NCBI GenBank assembly: GCA_019096065.1
Contig: JAGUCH010000002.1
Coordinates: forward strand, 11,110,501-11,174,500
DNA: 64,000 bases
Direction of reading: 5' to 3'
From: Paracyclopina nana
Taxonomy: Eukaryota; Arthropoda; Copepoda; Cyclopoida; Cyclopettidae
The position numbers and the translations under genes are program-made. Numbering within the stretch: the first letter of the stretch is position 1; the number at the start of each line of letters is the position of its first letter. Positions 45,425-57,771 of this stretch are shown here, one piece after another. The notes beneath the pieces are model-generated. The model was not told where the DNA came from and made no database searches. It saw nothing but the letters and a program-made list of their open reading frames with translations.

Positions 45425-45800
45425 ATCGACCAGCCTACGGTATTTTTACCAAGAAACCATGAACACCTCAAGCATTCGTTCCGATCAGAACTGTAGTTTG
45501 AGCTTGCGATTTTTCCCCAAAAAAAGGTCAGCCATCAGGGCGTTCTCATATCGCAGTTTGGTCTAACCAAAACTGACTTTAGTTAAACCACGCTGATTCT
45601 GGTTAAACTAAATGCTACAAGAATGCTGACTTTTGTCCGGACAAAAGTCAGTTTGGTCTAACCAGTATCAGTTTTGGTTTAACTAAAATGCGATATGAGA
45701 ACGCCCCAATATTGTCGATATCTCTCATCAAGATCTACTGCTCTGTTCTCAACAAGTTGAACCAAGAATCGAGTTGCCATAGTTAAGGCAAAGTTCTGAA
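45425..45800 (-). repeat. Interspersed repeat E, copy 2, interrupted
   Basis: Reverse complement resembles 33600-33845, and the palindrome 45537-45707 splits it. Shared blocks include CAAACTACAGTTCTGATCGG (reverse strand) and TACCGTAGGCTGG. Confidence 0.5.
45537..45707. mobile_element. Palindromic MITE, ends GGGCGTTCTCATATCGCA
   Basis: Perfect 18-bp inverted ends (GGGCGTTCTCATATCGCA / TGCGATATGAGAACGCCC) enclose further pairing arms built of GGTCTAACCAAAACTGA-like words. About 170 bp, no coding. It sits inside repeat E. Confidence 0.75.
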
Positions 45801-46329
45801 AAACTGTCATTTTCCATCTTTTTCTATGCTGCAATAAATCTGCAATTTTAAAAAGGGTTTCTTCAAATTAATTCATGTGATACTTGTTGATTTAAAAATA
45901 ACAAGTTTGGCACTAAGGAGGCTCTTACTTTTAAGTAGCCTTAAACTTGACCTTTTTCCCCCGAAGTATAAGCGTCAGCAGAGGTTCATTCATATGTTTG
46001 TTGTATGACAATTTATCTCCTTTTCAAAAGCGTTCGGCTTTCAATATCGTGAGCAGTTTTGGGGAACTTGAAAGGTGTACTAAAGAGTTTCATTGTCAAA
46101 TAACATTCCCTATTACGAAAATGACGGCGATTTGAAATCTTAAGTCTCCTCGCGGATGAACACCAATCTGTCCAAATCAGAGGAGAGCTTAAAAGGCAAA
46201 CACTGAATTAAATTAAATTAATTAAATTAAATAGAGTAAAATCTGCAGTGACAAGTTTTGATTGAAACACTGTTTGAAAGTCATGACACCAACTCGAAAA
46301 ATAGTAATTAGAGAAAAAACCGTCAACTT

Positions 46330-46682
46330 TTATGCGGTGTTCATCTATAAATTGAAAAATAAAATAAAAGTGAGAGCTGCTGTAATACCCTTTTCACGAT
46401 TTCATATTTGAACAATAAATTTTTAGAGGGCTGATTTTGCAATCCAAAATGTTTGCTATAATATGTGACGAACTAGCCAAAGCCCATAGAAAGATGCTAA
46501 CTCCCAAGCTGGACGAGTTGATTATTGGAGTCATCAGCAGTTTCACATTTGCTTAAAATATTTGTTTTCATACCATAAGGAATAATTTTTAAATGGACAG
46601 TATGCATCCTAGCAATAAGATTTTTTAGTTCCTTCAAGATTTGTTTGTGAAAGGAAAGGTGACGTAGATGAACACCACATTA
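46330..46682. mobile_element. Family D element, about 350 bp
   Basis: Ends TATGCGGTGTTCATCTATAA and ACGTAGATGAACACCACATTA are inverted. The interior is AT-rich and unlike families A or B. A TA-type flank is likely. Confidence 0.6.
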
Positions 46683-49600
46683 GGCTGTCCCAAAAGTCAT
46701 TTCACGTGTTGCGTTAGTTGAAGCCTCTCCATTCCATACTTTTCATCTGATTAATACATATTTGTGTGAAAACATGTTTTTATCCTTTACTATTTTTTTC
46801 AAGCTCTTAATTCCTTCATCCTTTTAAAAAATTTTGTACACAAATAGCATCGACAGTCTTCCTTCGAATTGCTTTTAAAATAAAATGCTTTCAAAATTGC
46901 CAGTCATGAATTTGTCATTTGCTCGTGAAATTCAAGAAATCGCAATTTTCCTGTTGAGTAAGAAAAGACGACCACGTGATTTCAAACGAAATTGATGCTA
47001 AAAATAGTACGAGGTTCACTTGGCGTGGAAACATCCAAAGATCATGATCTTTTGGTGATTCACAGTCCACGTGCTTTCGAGAGCAGTACTGGTTATTCGG
47101 ATCAAGGAGGAAGGGTGTGTGTGTGTGTGTGTACATGGGCTACTTCTCACATGAAAACAAGTAATCGGAAGGGATTTGTCTAACGAATGCCGACATATTT
47201 GTTCCTTTCGATCGAGTTTCATTTCCTTCGACTCAAATCCAGCTAGAGGTGCTTATGTGAGAGAATCACATGAAGAAGCTGAGGTCATCATCACGTGAGT
47301 CGTCGGCCATTTTGGGCTTTCTCAGCGCGCGTCCCATCATTATTCCATTTTAGCTGGCTGCTTCATTACTAAATGCCCCACTTTCCGCGATTTGGTGCGT
47401 AGAAATGAAAGTGTCTTGCCTGTTTGTCGAAGCTGCTAGTTGATCCCTTTGGAATCGAGTCGAGTGATGTCTTGATCTCCGTCCAAAAATGTAGATGGTT
47501 TTTTGATCACAGCCATTCGCGGAGGAGAATTTCGGGGAGTTTCGGGCGCCTGGACTCCGGGCTAGTAACGTCGCTTTTCGGCCTACTCGATGTACGTGGC
47601 CATGTTCAGAAGCAACTTTCAAAGGCCCGTTTCCCCACTTGCTCGATTCAAAGTGCAGAGCTACTACTGTGCAGTAAACGGTTGGTGGAAGGCGGGCGCA
47701 AGATGGAGATCACGAGGCCACGAGAGTCGAGTTGGGTAGGCATGGCCTCCGCATCGCGTGGCCTTTGCTCGTAGTAGCTTCGAGAGCTCTGACGTCACAT
47801 GATGTTCAAGAACAGGGAATAACCGTACGTCCTTCCCGGTCGGCGGTTGTGCGGACTCTGACGAAGCCTCAAGCCTCCGCAGCTTGCTTGGAGGTTGAGC
47901 GGCGGCGGAGTTGGCGGCCGAGCCCTAATAAAGGCTTTCTCATTGGCTGTCGGCAAGCCAAGGCCCGTCCTTTGTTGAAATGCATCTGGCGAAAGAGCCC
48001 TGCTGCATCATCAGCCTAAAAAGTGACTTTTTTTCAATTTTGACTGCATCATTTGGGTCCGAAGTGGAGAAGAAGGGGGAGATGGCATCTATATCTAGTC
48101 GGGAGCCCCGCTATGAGCTGGATATCGCGCGGAGCGCACTCAATGAAATTGCTACGACGACGGCGATGGTGGCTCTCTTCTTGGTCCCCCATGCAACTGC
48201 CATTGATGCTATATGCGGATAAAAGCCCAAAAAGTCGTCGTCGTAGGACGATCTCCAGCCTGGTATACTATCGATCCGGATGCTGCAGTAGCACTCTGTG
48301 GAGCAGATACGGAGCACGCGCGATTTCGCGCTTGGCTGAGGTTTGCTAACGTCGAAAAGCCATCGAGGAAAAGAAGAAGCTGGGGGGAGTAGTATGAATT
48401 CTAATGCGCAAGCAAGGGGGTTGAAATATGAGCCTCCACCCAACTATTTTGTAGTACCTACCACGAGAGGAGTTTTACGACCTCAAAATCCTCCGATTTG
48501 TTTTATGGCTGCCGAGCAGATAAAGGAGCTGCTGGGAAATAGAAACAGCAGCAGCGGCAAAACATGCGTGCTGGCTGCATTAATCTGATTATGTCGTCGA
48601 CGGGTCTAATCTATTAGTGCACTACACAAATCCATAACCAGAGTCTTAGCGCGATTCCCCCCGCTCTTTGGAAGAGCTTTCATCGCCAATATCATCATGG
48701 CAACCGTCGCGGATGATATTGTTGTTGGAGGAGCCACTCAGCTACTATTTTGATGCTTCAATCGAGAGCAATGTTTGTTCGCTGCCAAATTGCGCGAGCT
48801 AGCTGAGCTCTCCAAATAATGATGGTCGCGTCCCCGGATTTTTCGCCCATATGTATGTTAATATGAATATGCGCTCTAATGACCGCGATCTTTTGATGCC
48901 ACATATTGGCCCCTCGGCAATTACTTGCGAATTCCGAAGGCGTCGCTCGCACGTGAAGTGGCAAAGTTGAGAAACATCGTTTGTCATGATGATGTCATGC
49001 TGCCATTCAAGTGGTTGTGCGCCGGCTTTTAGCGAAAATTAGCTGTTTTCACTCCGTTTGAAAAGAAAGCATGGTTTTCATTTCACGCCTACTCACTCTG
49101 CGTTAATGAGAATGCGAAAGAGAGCTTTTGGAAAGTTAATTGTGTGTCCTCCCCTAGTCCGAGTTAATCCCGCTCGAAAATGGCTCCTTTTCAGCAGCAG
49201 CGGCAGCGACGAAGAAGAAGGCTTTTGCTGACATCCCCCAGCCATCATCCATTTCTCGAGAAGACGGAGCTGGCATTCAAAATCAAGTTGGTTGGGGAGA
49301 GATAGATGTCCGACAACGAAACAGCCATTCCAGAGAAATATTGCCTTCATTTCCGCAGCCGCTCGCGTAGCTGCAGTGCATCCACAGAAATGAAGTGAAA
49401 GCCGTCTTTATCCTTTTTGATTTCTTGTCCTCGTCTTTCAAGAGGATCATCATCAGAAGTGCTACAATTGGTTCCCATGGGAAGCAGTTTGGCACCTCGT
49501 AGAGCGGATGGAGAGAGAGAGGGGGAAACCTGCGGAAAATCGCACCTAGCAAAATCGTCGAGCAGCTCCCTTGGGACTGCCGTCGCCGCGGCTCCAAATT

Positions 49601-50034
49601 CAATTTCAAATGGCAAGGAATCTGGATCAGCACAAACAAAAGTGATTCATCCCCTCCTAGCGCACATGTAGAGAGCTGCAGCAGTAGTCATTCGATGGTG
49701 ATCATCACACCCCACGCACATGAAAGTCTCGTCAATATGTGATAAAGTCTGTGTGTGTGCAGTCAACCAAGAGCCGGCTGTGCGGTTAGCAAACAGACCC
49801 CGGGCATTCCAAACTACATCATCATCAGAGAAGAAGACGCGGCTGCTTCCCTCGGGAGGGAATAATGAGCTTTCTATCATTTACTACGTGGATGCTCATA
49901 TCACGTTTGAAAGAATATACTACATGCATTATAGTACGCGCGCGTGAGTACGCATAACGCTTCTGCAAACTTCAAGGCTTTCCAAGAAGCGGCTTTCTAA
50001 AACAATGCACAACTTTTGAACAGCTGCTCTGAAC

Positions 50035-51444
50035 ATGAAGCTCAAGGATGAAGATGCTGCTGTATCATCGACAATTAGGCAATGGCTCAGCAAAATGGAG
50101 GACCCCTCGTGGGACCCGTGGCCCGGCTATGAGGGCGACACGCAAGATACCCCAGATTCGCAGGACGATGTCGTTGTCATCGACCCCACCAACCACGCAG
50201 AGATGCTCAAGGAGAAATTCACTTACCGTGGCAAAACGGATGCCCAGGGGAGATTCCACGTGTATGGCACCATCACCTATGACAACGGAGACGTGGTGGC
50301 CTCCGAATTCAACCACGGCGAGAAGCTGGGCGATGCTGTGATCATCAGCCCTCGGAATAACCTGGCTCGGCTGGTGGGCACATATGCCAATAATGGCCAA
50401 TTGCAGGGTCGCGGAAAGGTGGTCACCAACCAGACCGAGGTGACGGACTGCTTCTTCAACAATGGCTGCATCCACGGCCCCGCCAGGAGATTCGTGATGA
50501 AAAAGTTCCGAGAATTCAGACAGCAATTGGATTTCGTTGGGGTGAGTGGTTGCAGTTGCAAATCTGATTTATGATGGAATTTGATTCAAATGTTCTGCTG
50601 CCAGTTCTATAAGGGGGGAAAGCCTCACGGCGTCTGTTGGAAGTATCAAGAAGGAGGAGGGTTCCTCGTCGGCCAAGTGGATCCACTCAACGGTGAATTT
50701 ACTGGAGAGTCCATAGCCTTCATTTACCCCGACCTAAAAACAGCCTTCGTCGGAGCATTCCGCAAAGGCAAAATGGAGGCTGCCAAGGCTACTTGCATTG
50801 AACGCGTCCATCTCGATGACCACCAAATTCTACATTTGGAATTCACTCCACCTCCGCCAGACGCGCCTCTGGTTCGCTACTCAAAATCGACTAAAACTAG
50901 CATAGGCGACCAGCCCTTGGTGCCCGATCCATACGAGGCCGGTTTGGTGGAGGTGCGAGACTCCAACGTGCCGGGCGGGGGCAGTGGCCTTTTCGCCCGC
51001 GTCGACCTCCCCAAAGGAACGATTGCAGCCTTCTACAACGGGGTGAGGCTGCCCTACAAACTGGGTGGTCCCAAGGAGGACTGGACCAGCTCCGGGTACA
51101 AGATCTTCATCAACGCGGACTACGAGTCCGGCGAGCGCATGGACATTCCGGCGGAGTACGTCAGCCTCGAGTCCTACTGCGCCAGCCTCGGGCACAAGCT
51201 CAACCATTCCTTTCGTGCGAATTGCGAGGAATGGTTCTTCGAGCATCCTCGTTTCGGCCTGGTGCCCTGCGAGAGGACCAAGGTGGCCGTGAAGGCTGGC
51301 GCCGAGCTCTTCCTCGATTACGAATATGACCCCTACAACTGCCCTGACTGGTTTCGCGACCAGCTCGTCGCTTTCAAGGAATCGATGAGCGAGGAGGAAG
51401 AAGCATCCCTTTCCCCTAAATACGCTCGCTTCCAACCCTTATAG
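50035..51444 (+). CDS. SETD7: SETD7-like protein lysine methyltransferase
   Basis: SETD7 monomethylates histone H3K4 and many non-histone proteins. Exons 50035-50541 and 50605-51444, phase 0, 448 residues. An acid-rich N-terminus (about 1-55) is followed by MORN-type beta repeats (TYRGKTDAQGRFHVYGTITY, YKGGKPHGVCWKYQEGGGFL) to about residue 260. The SET domain (about 300-425) has SGLFARVDLPKGTIAAFYNG, the cofactor motif LGHKLNHSFRANCE (human GHKANHSFTPNC), HPRFGLVPCERT and LFLDYEYD, with the catalytic tyrosine expected there. The human protein is 366 residues, so the extra length is mainly N-terminal. An acceptor-like TTTTGAACAG precedes the start, suggesting an upstream non-coding exon. Its stop lies 34 bp from the E-Syt stop on the other strand. 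Confidence 0.92.
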
Positions 51445-51478
51445 CATCGTCAGCACCAATATATCTTATATGGCATGC

Positions 51479-54098
51479 TTATTGCACTTTTGTGAGATTG
51501 GACAGCGAAGATCGGCGGAGATCATTGCTGCCCGCTTTGATCAACGATGGAAGCCGATACCAGTCGGTCACTGTGGGGCAGTCATCGCCCTTGGCAAGTG
51601 CACTCTGCACCGAGTCGAGTGGCACGATGCAGCGGGATAGCACTTCGGTGCGGCCAATCAGGCCGCCCTCGTGGCACACAGTCAGCTCCAGCCGCCTCAT
51701 CTTCAACTCGTGAGGCGGGAGCAAGTAGGTGAACGTCTCCTCGAACACGGGCTGCAGGTCCGCCTTCTTCACCGCCGTCTTCTTCTTCGTCTTGCTCACG
51801 CGGAAACTCCGCCCGGGCTGGATGTTCTCGATCAGCCTCATTTTCACGTACGCACTCGGAGGCCGGATCGTGTGGTCCAGGCTGGGTACATTTCGGATGC
51901 GGTGCACGATTACGGACAAGGTGGCAGTTTTGCGGTTGTACTTGAGGCTCAACTGGATCTTGCCGTCATCCTTCTTCATAATGGGAGACAGCTTGGGCAG
52001 TGTCGTATGGACTAGTTTAGGGGTGTGCAGGGGCTTGGGCACTATCGGCGTGGACGACGTCACGATGCTGCCATTATTGCCGTTTCCCCAACTTTGTTCA
52101 AGGAGAGGACGAGAGCCATTATTGGTATTGACCTCATTATCATCGACATCAAAGTTTGTCTCGAGGGGCTGGGAGTCCTCCACTTTGGGTTGCTGGGGAG
52201 CAGGAGGCCGCTTGTGCTGCATTTTTTGCAAGTCCTCGAGGCTGTGGTGTGAGCCAAAGCTCCTCGATTTGGGACGGTAGATGTAACGGAAAGCTACGGA
52301 CAGCGTGATTTTGGCAGGGGAAGGCCGCTTCGTCTTCAAGTCGAAGACTGTGTAGGCTATGGAATTGTTGGCGCGCGCCAAGACCTCAGATAAGGCCAAA
52401 CGCAAACTTCCCAGCACTCTGTCCTTCTTCCACGACGTAGCTCTGTCATCCTAGAAAAGGGGGAGAAAATGCTTAGTCTCATACACTGCGCACTATACTT
52501 TCCATTATATATTGGCTTACGAGGACAGTTATGGCAATCTTGTCTGATCTTGGATCGTTGACGAGGAAATTCATGCGATGCTCGAAAACGGGATCGGTGG
52601 TGCCAATGACGGGATCCGTGTACTGAGGAATGTTGCACACCTCCACTTTGACCCTAGGGTTGGGTAAACGAAGGCCAGTTCTCCCCTCGATTTCCAATCC
52701 GCTGCAAGAATCAATTACCACGCTCACGACTCCTTGATGAGGGGATCGAGGAGAACCATTTGCGTCTGGAATGTCCTCGGGCGGCGGAACCTTCAGTTCT
52801 GACCAGCCGATTTCCAAGTGCAACGAGCCCGAGGAGGCCTTTTCGAGAGGCCTCCAAATGTCTTGCATTTGACCATGGCTCAGGACGGCCTTCATCAACT
52901 CTTGAGATGAGATGGTGCAGAGGCCCAAAGAATCGTCTCTATTTGGCCCCTGATCCTTGTCCATTACCTCTATAATGACATCGGACAAATACTCAGCTTT
53001 GTCAACGGGGATGTCCACGAGCATCTTCCACACAGGGTTCAAGTTGTTCTGCACGACCTCTGTAGCGAAATCCTGGTCGTGATTGTCCCCCATTTTGACC
53101 GTGACTTTGGCATAGGGATCGGACTTGTCCTTGGTGAACAGCGACCTGTCCTTGTTAACCAGGTTTTTTGCCTCGATTATGTGGAGGGACAGCACGCCCT
53201 CTGGCACAGTCACAGCCTCTCCCCTTTTGGCCTCCTTGTCGTTGATGACACCATCTAGGACATCCTCTGGCACTAATCGGAAATCCAGCGAGTTCGGCAT
53301 CACGACAGTCTGCTCAAGCTGATCCCGAATGATGTGCCTGACTAGCAATGACAGGCCGGGCATGTCCAGCACATCAGCAAGGCCGCCCAGGTCAAAGTCC
53401 ACAACAGGTGTGTCGAGAAAGCTTATCGCAATTGAGCCCACAAACGGAGAAGTATCAAGCAACGGTCTCAATTGCACACGCACTTGAGTGGAAGTCATTG
53501 TGAAGTTGCAAATGGAGGCTTTCACTTTTGGCAGCGTCTCACTCAACACAGCCAATTCAACAGCTATGCTTAGGTCGCCCGCGTATTGAACACTCAAATC
53601 CAGGATGGCCTCGTCTCGGTGGGAGGCTTGCAGAAATTTTATTCCCCCAATGCGAGGGGGAATGCTCCCAAGGGACACGTGAGGAAACCTGATGGACTTA
53701 ATTTGGTAACGAGCAAGCTTCAGTTTGAGATTTGAATCATTTTCCACGGTTTTCAGCTGGGACTTTAAATATGCTTCAGTTTTAGGCCAAAGTTGAGCCA
53801 CGATGGCATTGATCCATTCCGCCCGCTGAAAGTCAGGACGTGTCACCCATTCTGGCAGATCTTGGGAGAATACTTGATCCTTCCTGAAAAATCGGCTCTT
53901 GGCTTGTTGCTTCTTCTCTGCCACTTTTTTAAATACATAGATTTGTAGGGAAAAGTAGGCAGCCACGATGAGCACTGCCCAAGTCAGGTCCATGTGGCAG
54001 TAGCCAATGGAGTACACCCCAATCCAAAGGCAGCATTGGTGAATCACTTGGCCCAGCCTTGAGAGGCCAAAGGCCGATGAAGTCCTTTGCTGCATCAT
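51479..54098 (-). CDS. Esyt2: Extended synaptotagmin (E-Syt2/3-like)
   Basis: Tethers ER to plasma membrane and transfers lipids in a Ca2+-dependent way. Two exons, 54098-52521 and 52450-51479, phase 0, 849 residues. A hydrophobic hairpin (about 20-55), an SMP lipid-transfer domain (about 80-265; WINAIVAQLWPKTEAYLKSQ, ISFLDTPVVDFDLGGLADVL, VMPNSLDFRLV) and three C2 domains (about 290-415, 455-575, 715-840) are in the family order. C2A has Ca2+-site acids (NKDRS, TKDKSDPYAKV, VMDKDQG). The last C2 has a Lys-rich patch (SKTKKKTAVKK) for acidic lipids. A disordered linker (about 600-700) separates C2B and C2C. Full length for the family. Confidence 0.93.
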
Positions 54099-54366
54099 CT
54101 TGTGATAACTGTGGCTTCGGCTCGGCTCATCTCACGCCAACAAGTGTGCAACTATTATTACTTCAACTGCAAATCACCCACCTGTCTTGATAAGGTCCTC
54201 GCTTCTATTGTAGATTAAACTTGCAGGAGATCACAGTACAGAAGAACACTTCGCTGTTTCTGAATAAAATAATGATGCGAAAATCACAGATTTATTGTCG
54301 TTGGAGCGCTTTTATCTCCCTGCTCTTGTACAATTCTGCATTATTTTTGCGCCCTTATCTCGATAA

Positions 54367-57081
54367 TTACCTAACGGCTCTGTCCCAATGAGAGCCTTCC
54401 CAGAATAGCTGACGACAAGTCGGACATCCGTAGAACTTTTCGTTGCGCTCAATGACCGAATCAGGCACCTGGTCGAACTTGAAATCAGAGCTTTTGCTCA
54501 ACTTCAAAGCTTTCACCTCACTCCGCGCAAAGTTGACAAAATTGCTATTGTTGCATTTGATGCAACGAGAGAAAATGAACTCTTTGGCATGTCGCACTTT
54601 GAAATGATGAAACACTTCTGCGTACTGCTCTTCGAGAGTGGAACCAGTGAGAAAAAGGCAGTTTTCATTAGTAACCAGTTTGGTGAGCCTTGATTGTCGA
54701 TTACGTCCAAAAGTCAGGATCTTTCGATCCTCCTCCGCAGCAATTTGGGCACAAGTTTCCCAATGGTCCGTTTGCTCAATCGATTTCGCATCCACACCCA
54801 TCAGTCTCAACTTTTTACACAAACCCTACGTAAAGAGTAGCAGCATGATTAAAATCAATCATGATACATCATGGTAAAAAGGATAGGGGAAAAAGTACCC
54901 ACGTACCTCGAGCATTTTGTCGCACACAACTCTGAGATCAGGTGGATCTAATTCTCCATTAATAGTAATTGAGTTGTCTTCACGATCGGCTCCCCAAACT
55001 GCTGGCACTCCACTCCTAAATTGCCGTGAAGCACCACTCTTCTTTTTCGTTTTCTTCTCCTTCCCACGTTTATTTTGATTCTTCATCAAGGCGCTCTCAA
55101 GCTTGGAAAACTTGTTGTTCAGCTCATCGTCATGTTGCACCATGGATACGAGTTTGTCTTGGATTTCTATAAGAACGTAGGCATCCAAGGCTGCATAAAT
55201 TTTCTGAGATTGGCGGAGTGGCCTTTTGGCCCAGTCGGACATTTGATCACGCTTATCTAATGGCGCTCCCAAAATGCGTTCTGTCATTCCAGCCAAGCCT
55301 TTAGAGGAAGACACACCAGGCTTGAATGAAAGGATCTTCTCCTCCTCCAGACATTCCACGAAAATCTTCATGTCAAGAACGTTCGTTACCCTCCTAAAAT
55401 AAGGGTGTCAGAAAGAAAGCACATAATGCGTAGAAAAGGTTTTGTCATACTTCGATTTTCCGTTGAGTTCACCGAATACAGAGGGCAAAGTGTTGGCCAA
55501 ATTGGTGAAATCTCCCCGAGGATCAAAAGTGAGCAAATTGTTGGTGGATGCTTCAGTTGCGAGAATGTTGTCTCGAAATTCCGACCATTTATCAACGCTT
55601 ACCGCAGATGTCAATTCCAACATGTCAAGCAGGTAGACTCGTTCTTTACAAGCAATTTGCATAAGGGCTACCTTGCCCTCGTTGAATTCGCAATCAAATG
55701 CTAACTGGAACTGAAAGGAGAAAATAAGATAGCGAAATTTGTTACAATTTGACAGAATGCATTTTACCTTGGTTTGCAAATACGAGAGCATCCGGGAAAA
55801 CTCTTCTGATGAATCAACAAAAATAATGCAATCCTCTGCAAGTTTGAGAGGATGGAAATTTTGCTCAACGCAAGGCTCGTAGTCCATGAGATCGATTTGG
55901 CCTCTTCCAGCCGCTCTGGCTTCCTGCAGCCTCACCTGAAATGTTAGCTGCAAGCTGTTCTCATTTATGTCCAGCTCTTTAGCCCACAAAACTGCTTCAT
56001 CGTCGTTGTAGTAGTTCACATTTGAGCCCAAGAGACTTTCCATCAAAGCTATCTGAAGGTGCTTCTTTCCTTCCACCTTTTTACGAATCAAGTCTCTCCA
56101 GTTTTGATAACCTGCACACAATTGCACAAGGGGAAAAAATGAGAACCTTATTTGGTAGCATAGTCTTCATTATTGCTTTTTACCCATTCCGGATGTTCGT
56201 TGCCTGATCCAATACAATAGGTCTTTATATTCCTTTTCCTTGACCAACTTTGGTGCCACTGCAGCAATGTCAAGCCCAAATTTGGAGACGAACCACTGAA
56301 TGAGTTTTGGCTTATTATGAGAACCCAAACGAACAAGGTCAATTTTGCTGGATTTCTTGTAGGACTTGGCCACATTATTAAGTGCTGTCAAATCCAAGTC
56401 GTCCATCCATTTTACAATTTCAGCGGCTTTTTCCGGAGAACCTCGAAAATAGTCCAAAGTAATTTCTTGTGACGGATTGCACAACATCAACGGGATGGGT
56501 AAGTCAGCCTAGAAGTGAAACTTGGATTATAATTTCGGGCCACAAATGGCATACATTAAGATATGTACCAAATTGAAGTGCACTTGAAGCTTCAATGCTG
56601 ATACAATTTCAGCAGCCCGAATGAAGTCTTCGGTGTCTAGGATTTCTTGAACAAGAGGCTTCATCTCAATATTGCTTTCTTTTAAGCGGAAAATGTGAAA
56701 TGCATCATTGAGGACAGAGGTTGGTCTGGCATGTTTGAACATGCTGAAAACCTGAGACTTGACAGCAAGCTCAATGGGTTCTTTCTTGCAGGTTTTTTCC
56801 CGAGTTGATTCCAGCCATTTTCGAAAGGCTTTGAGAACAGGACCGGGAAATGACTGCCAATTGTGATGATTGGCAACATACATATGAAATAATACCATCC
56901 TAGGGCTTTCAGCTTGAGGCATTGTGAGCTGAAACGAGCGGAAAAAGGCTTCTTGATTACCCGATGATGATGGACTCTTCGCGTCCAACTTTGCCTCTTC
57001 CAAATTCGAGAAAGTCGCGTTCAAGACTTGAGTGTCAATGGCTGACAAGGACGGGCAAAGGTTGCCATGACTCTTACTCAT
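54367..57081 (-). CDS. EXD3: EXD3/Nibbler (mut-7) family 3'-5' exonuclease
   Basis: In flies Nibbler trims miRNA and piRNA 3' ends; C. elegans MUT-7 acts in small-RNA silencing. Exons 57081-56569, 56508-56184, 56111-55768, 55710-55451, 55393-54907, 54825-54367; about 795 residues, phases 0,1,0,2,0. The N-terminal two-fifths is helical and repeat-like. The DEDD exonuclease domain (about 400-600) has LAFDCEFNEGKVALMQIA (DxE), FDPRGDF and AALDAYVLIEI (Y-x3-D). A Mut7-C domain (about 645-790) follows with GVDAKSIEQTD, RKILTFGRN and a zinc ribbon (CIKC and CPTC). The basic GKEKKTKKKSG segment lies between. Start ATG 57081 follows an in-frame stop. It lies head-to-head with the DUF2236 gene. Confidence 0.9.
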
Positions 57082-57771
57082 GGTCGGTTCAGCCAAAGAG
57101 TTCAGAGTAATTCACATACAAGTTATAAAGAAGAATTTCACAAGTTTCACCACAGTTTCTTGCCTCAGAGCTGACACTTGAAAGTTGACGCAAACAGCTG
57201 ATTGGAGTTAAATTACTGAAAATATTCCCAAAATTTCGCCAATTCTTTCGGAAAAAGGCCAAATATCCATTGAAACAAAACAACTTTTCCTCGCAACTCT
57301 GTAGCACAGAATCAAACAATTTTTAACAAGATGAAAGAGTTGGATTATTTGGTTAGCGGATGCGCGCGATCAACCGATCATTTTTGTGAGTTATTGAGGG
57401 ATTTGAATGATGGTTGGCACAATTCACAATTATTTTTGTGTTTTATTCAAGTTGTATCAATTGTTGGCTATCCATGCTTCTTGTGATTCCTCGGGTCTGT
57501 TGTCGTAATGCTTTATTTTGCTTCAATATAGGGGAAAAGTATTTCCAGGGAAACGCATTGAATATTTCATTATTGCATGGAATTGCATTATTGGCATATT
57601 TTTGCAATACTCCAGGAATGTTTCGCAACTGGACAAGGTTCGATGGCAGCATGGTTTCATGTAAAATTTCCGATGTCTCGCAACCTCTCTTCCACTGCGC
57701 GTTGGTGCCAATGCTGAAGTCACTCTTCACCTGGTTGTCTGCTTCTTCCATCTGGGAAATTCGCTGCCAAA
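57082..57771. promoter_or_regulatory. Shared upstream region of EXD3 and DUF2236 gene
   Basis: 690 bp between divergent starts, a likely bidirectional promoter. Open frames here (57089-57319, 57414-57782) have no protein-like bias. Confidence 0.35.

Larger units (their letters stand above)
45133..46167. mobile_element. Family C element, about 1 kb, non-autonomous
   Basis: Left TAATGTGGTGTTCATCTGTC, right CGCGGATGAACACCAATC. These are the same terminal core as families A, B and D. No transposase frame. Repeat E (inverted copy) and a palindromic MITE lie inside. The pairing of ends is inferred from orientation. Confidence 0.4.
40119..50034. other. About 10 kb gene-free region with small elements and a minisatellite
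   Basis: I see no gene between VGLUT and SETD7. It contains, in order: a hairpin (40395-40550), simple repeats (CT)n at 40937-40955 and 41450-41468, a hairpin (43027-43211), a family B MITE (43491-43736), a tandem array (43740-44440), a family C element (45133-46167) with a palindrome inside, a family D element (46330-46682) and (GT)n at 47115-47131. The stretch 47400-50030 is more GC-rich and may hold SETD7 regulatory sequence. Short frames there (for example 47732-48019) have no family resemblance. Confidence 0.5.

Noticed and set aside
47400-48600. Possible gene in a GC-richer patch
   Set aside because: Open frames on both strands are short, Arg/Ser-rich and do not link by splice signals; more likely regulatory sequence.
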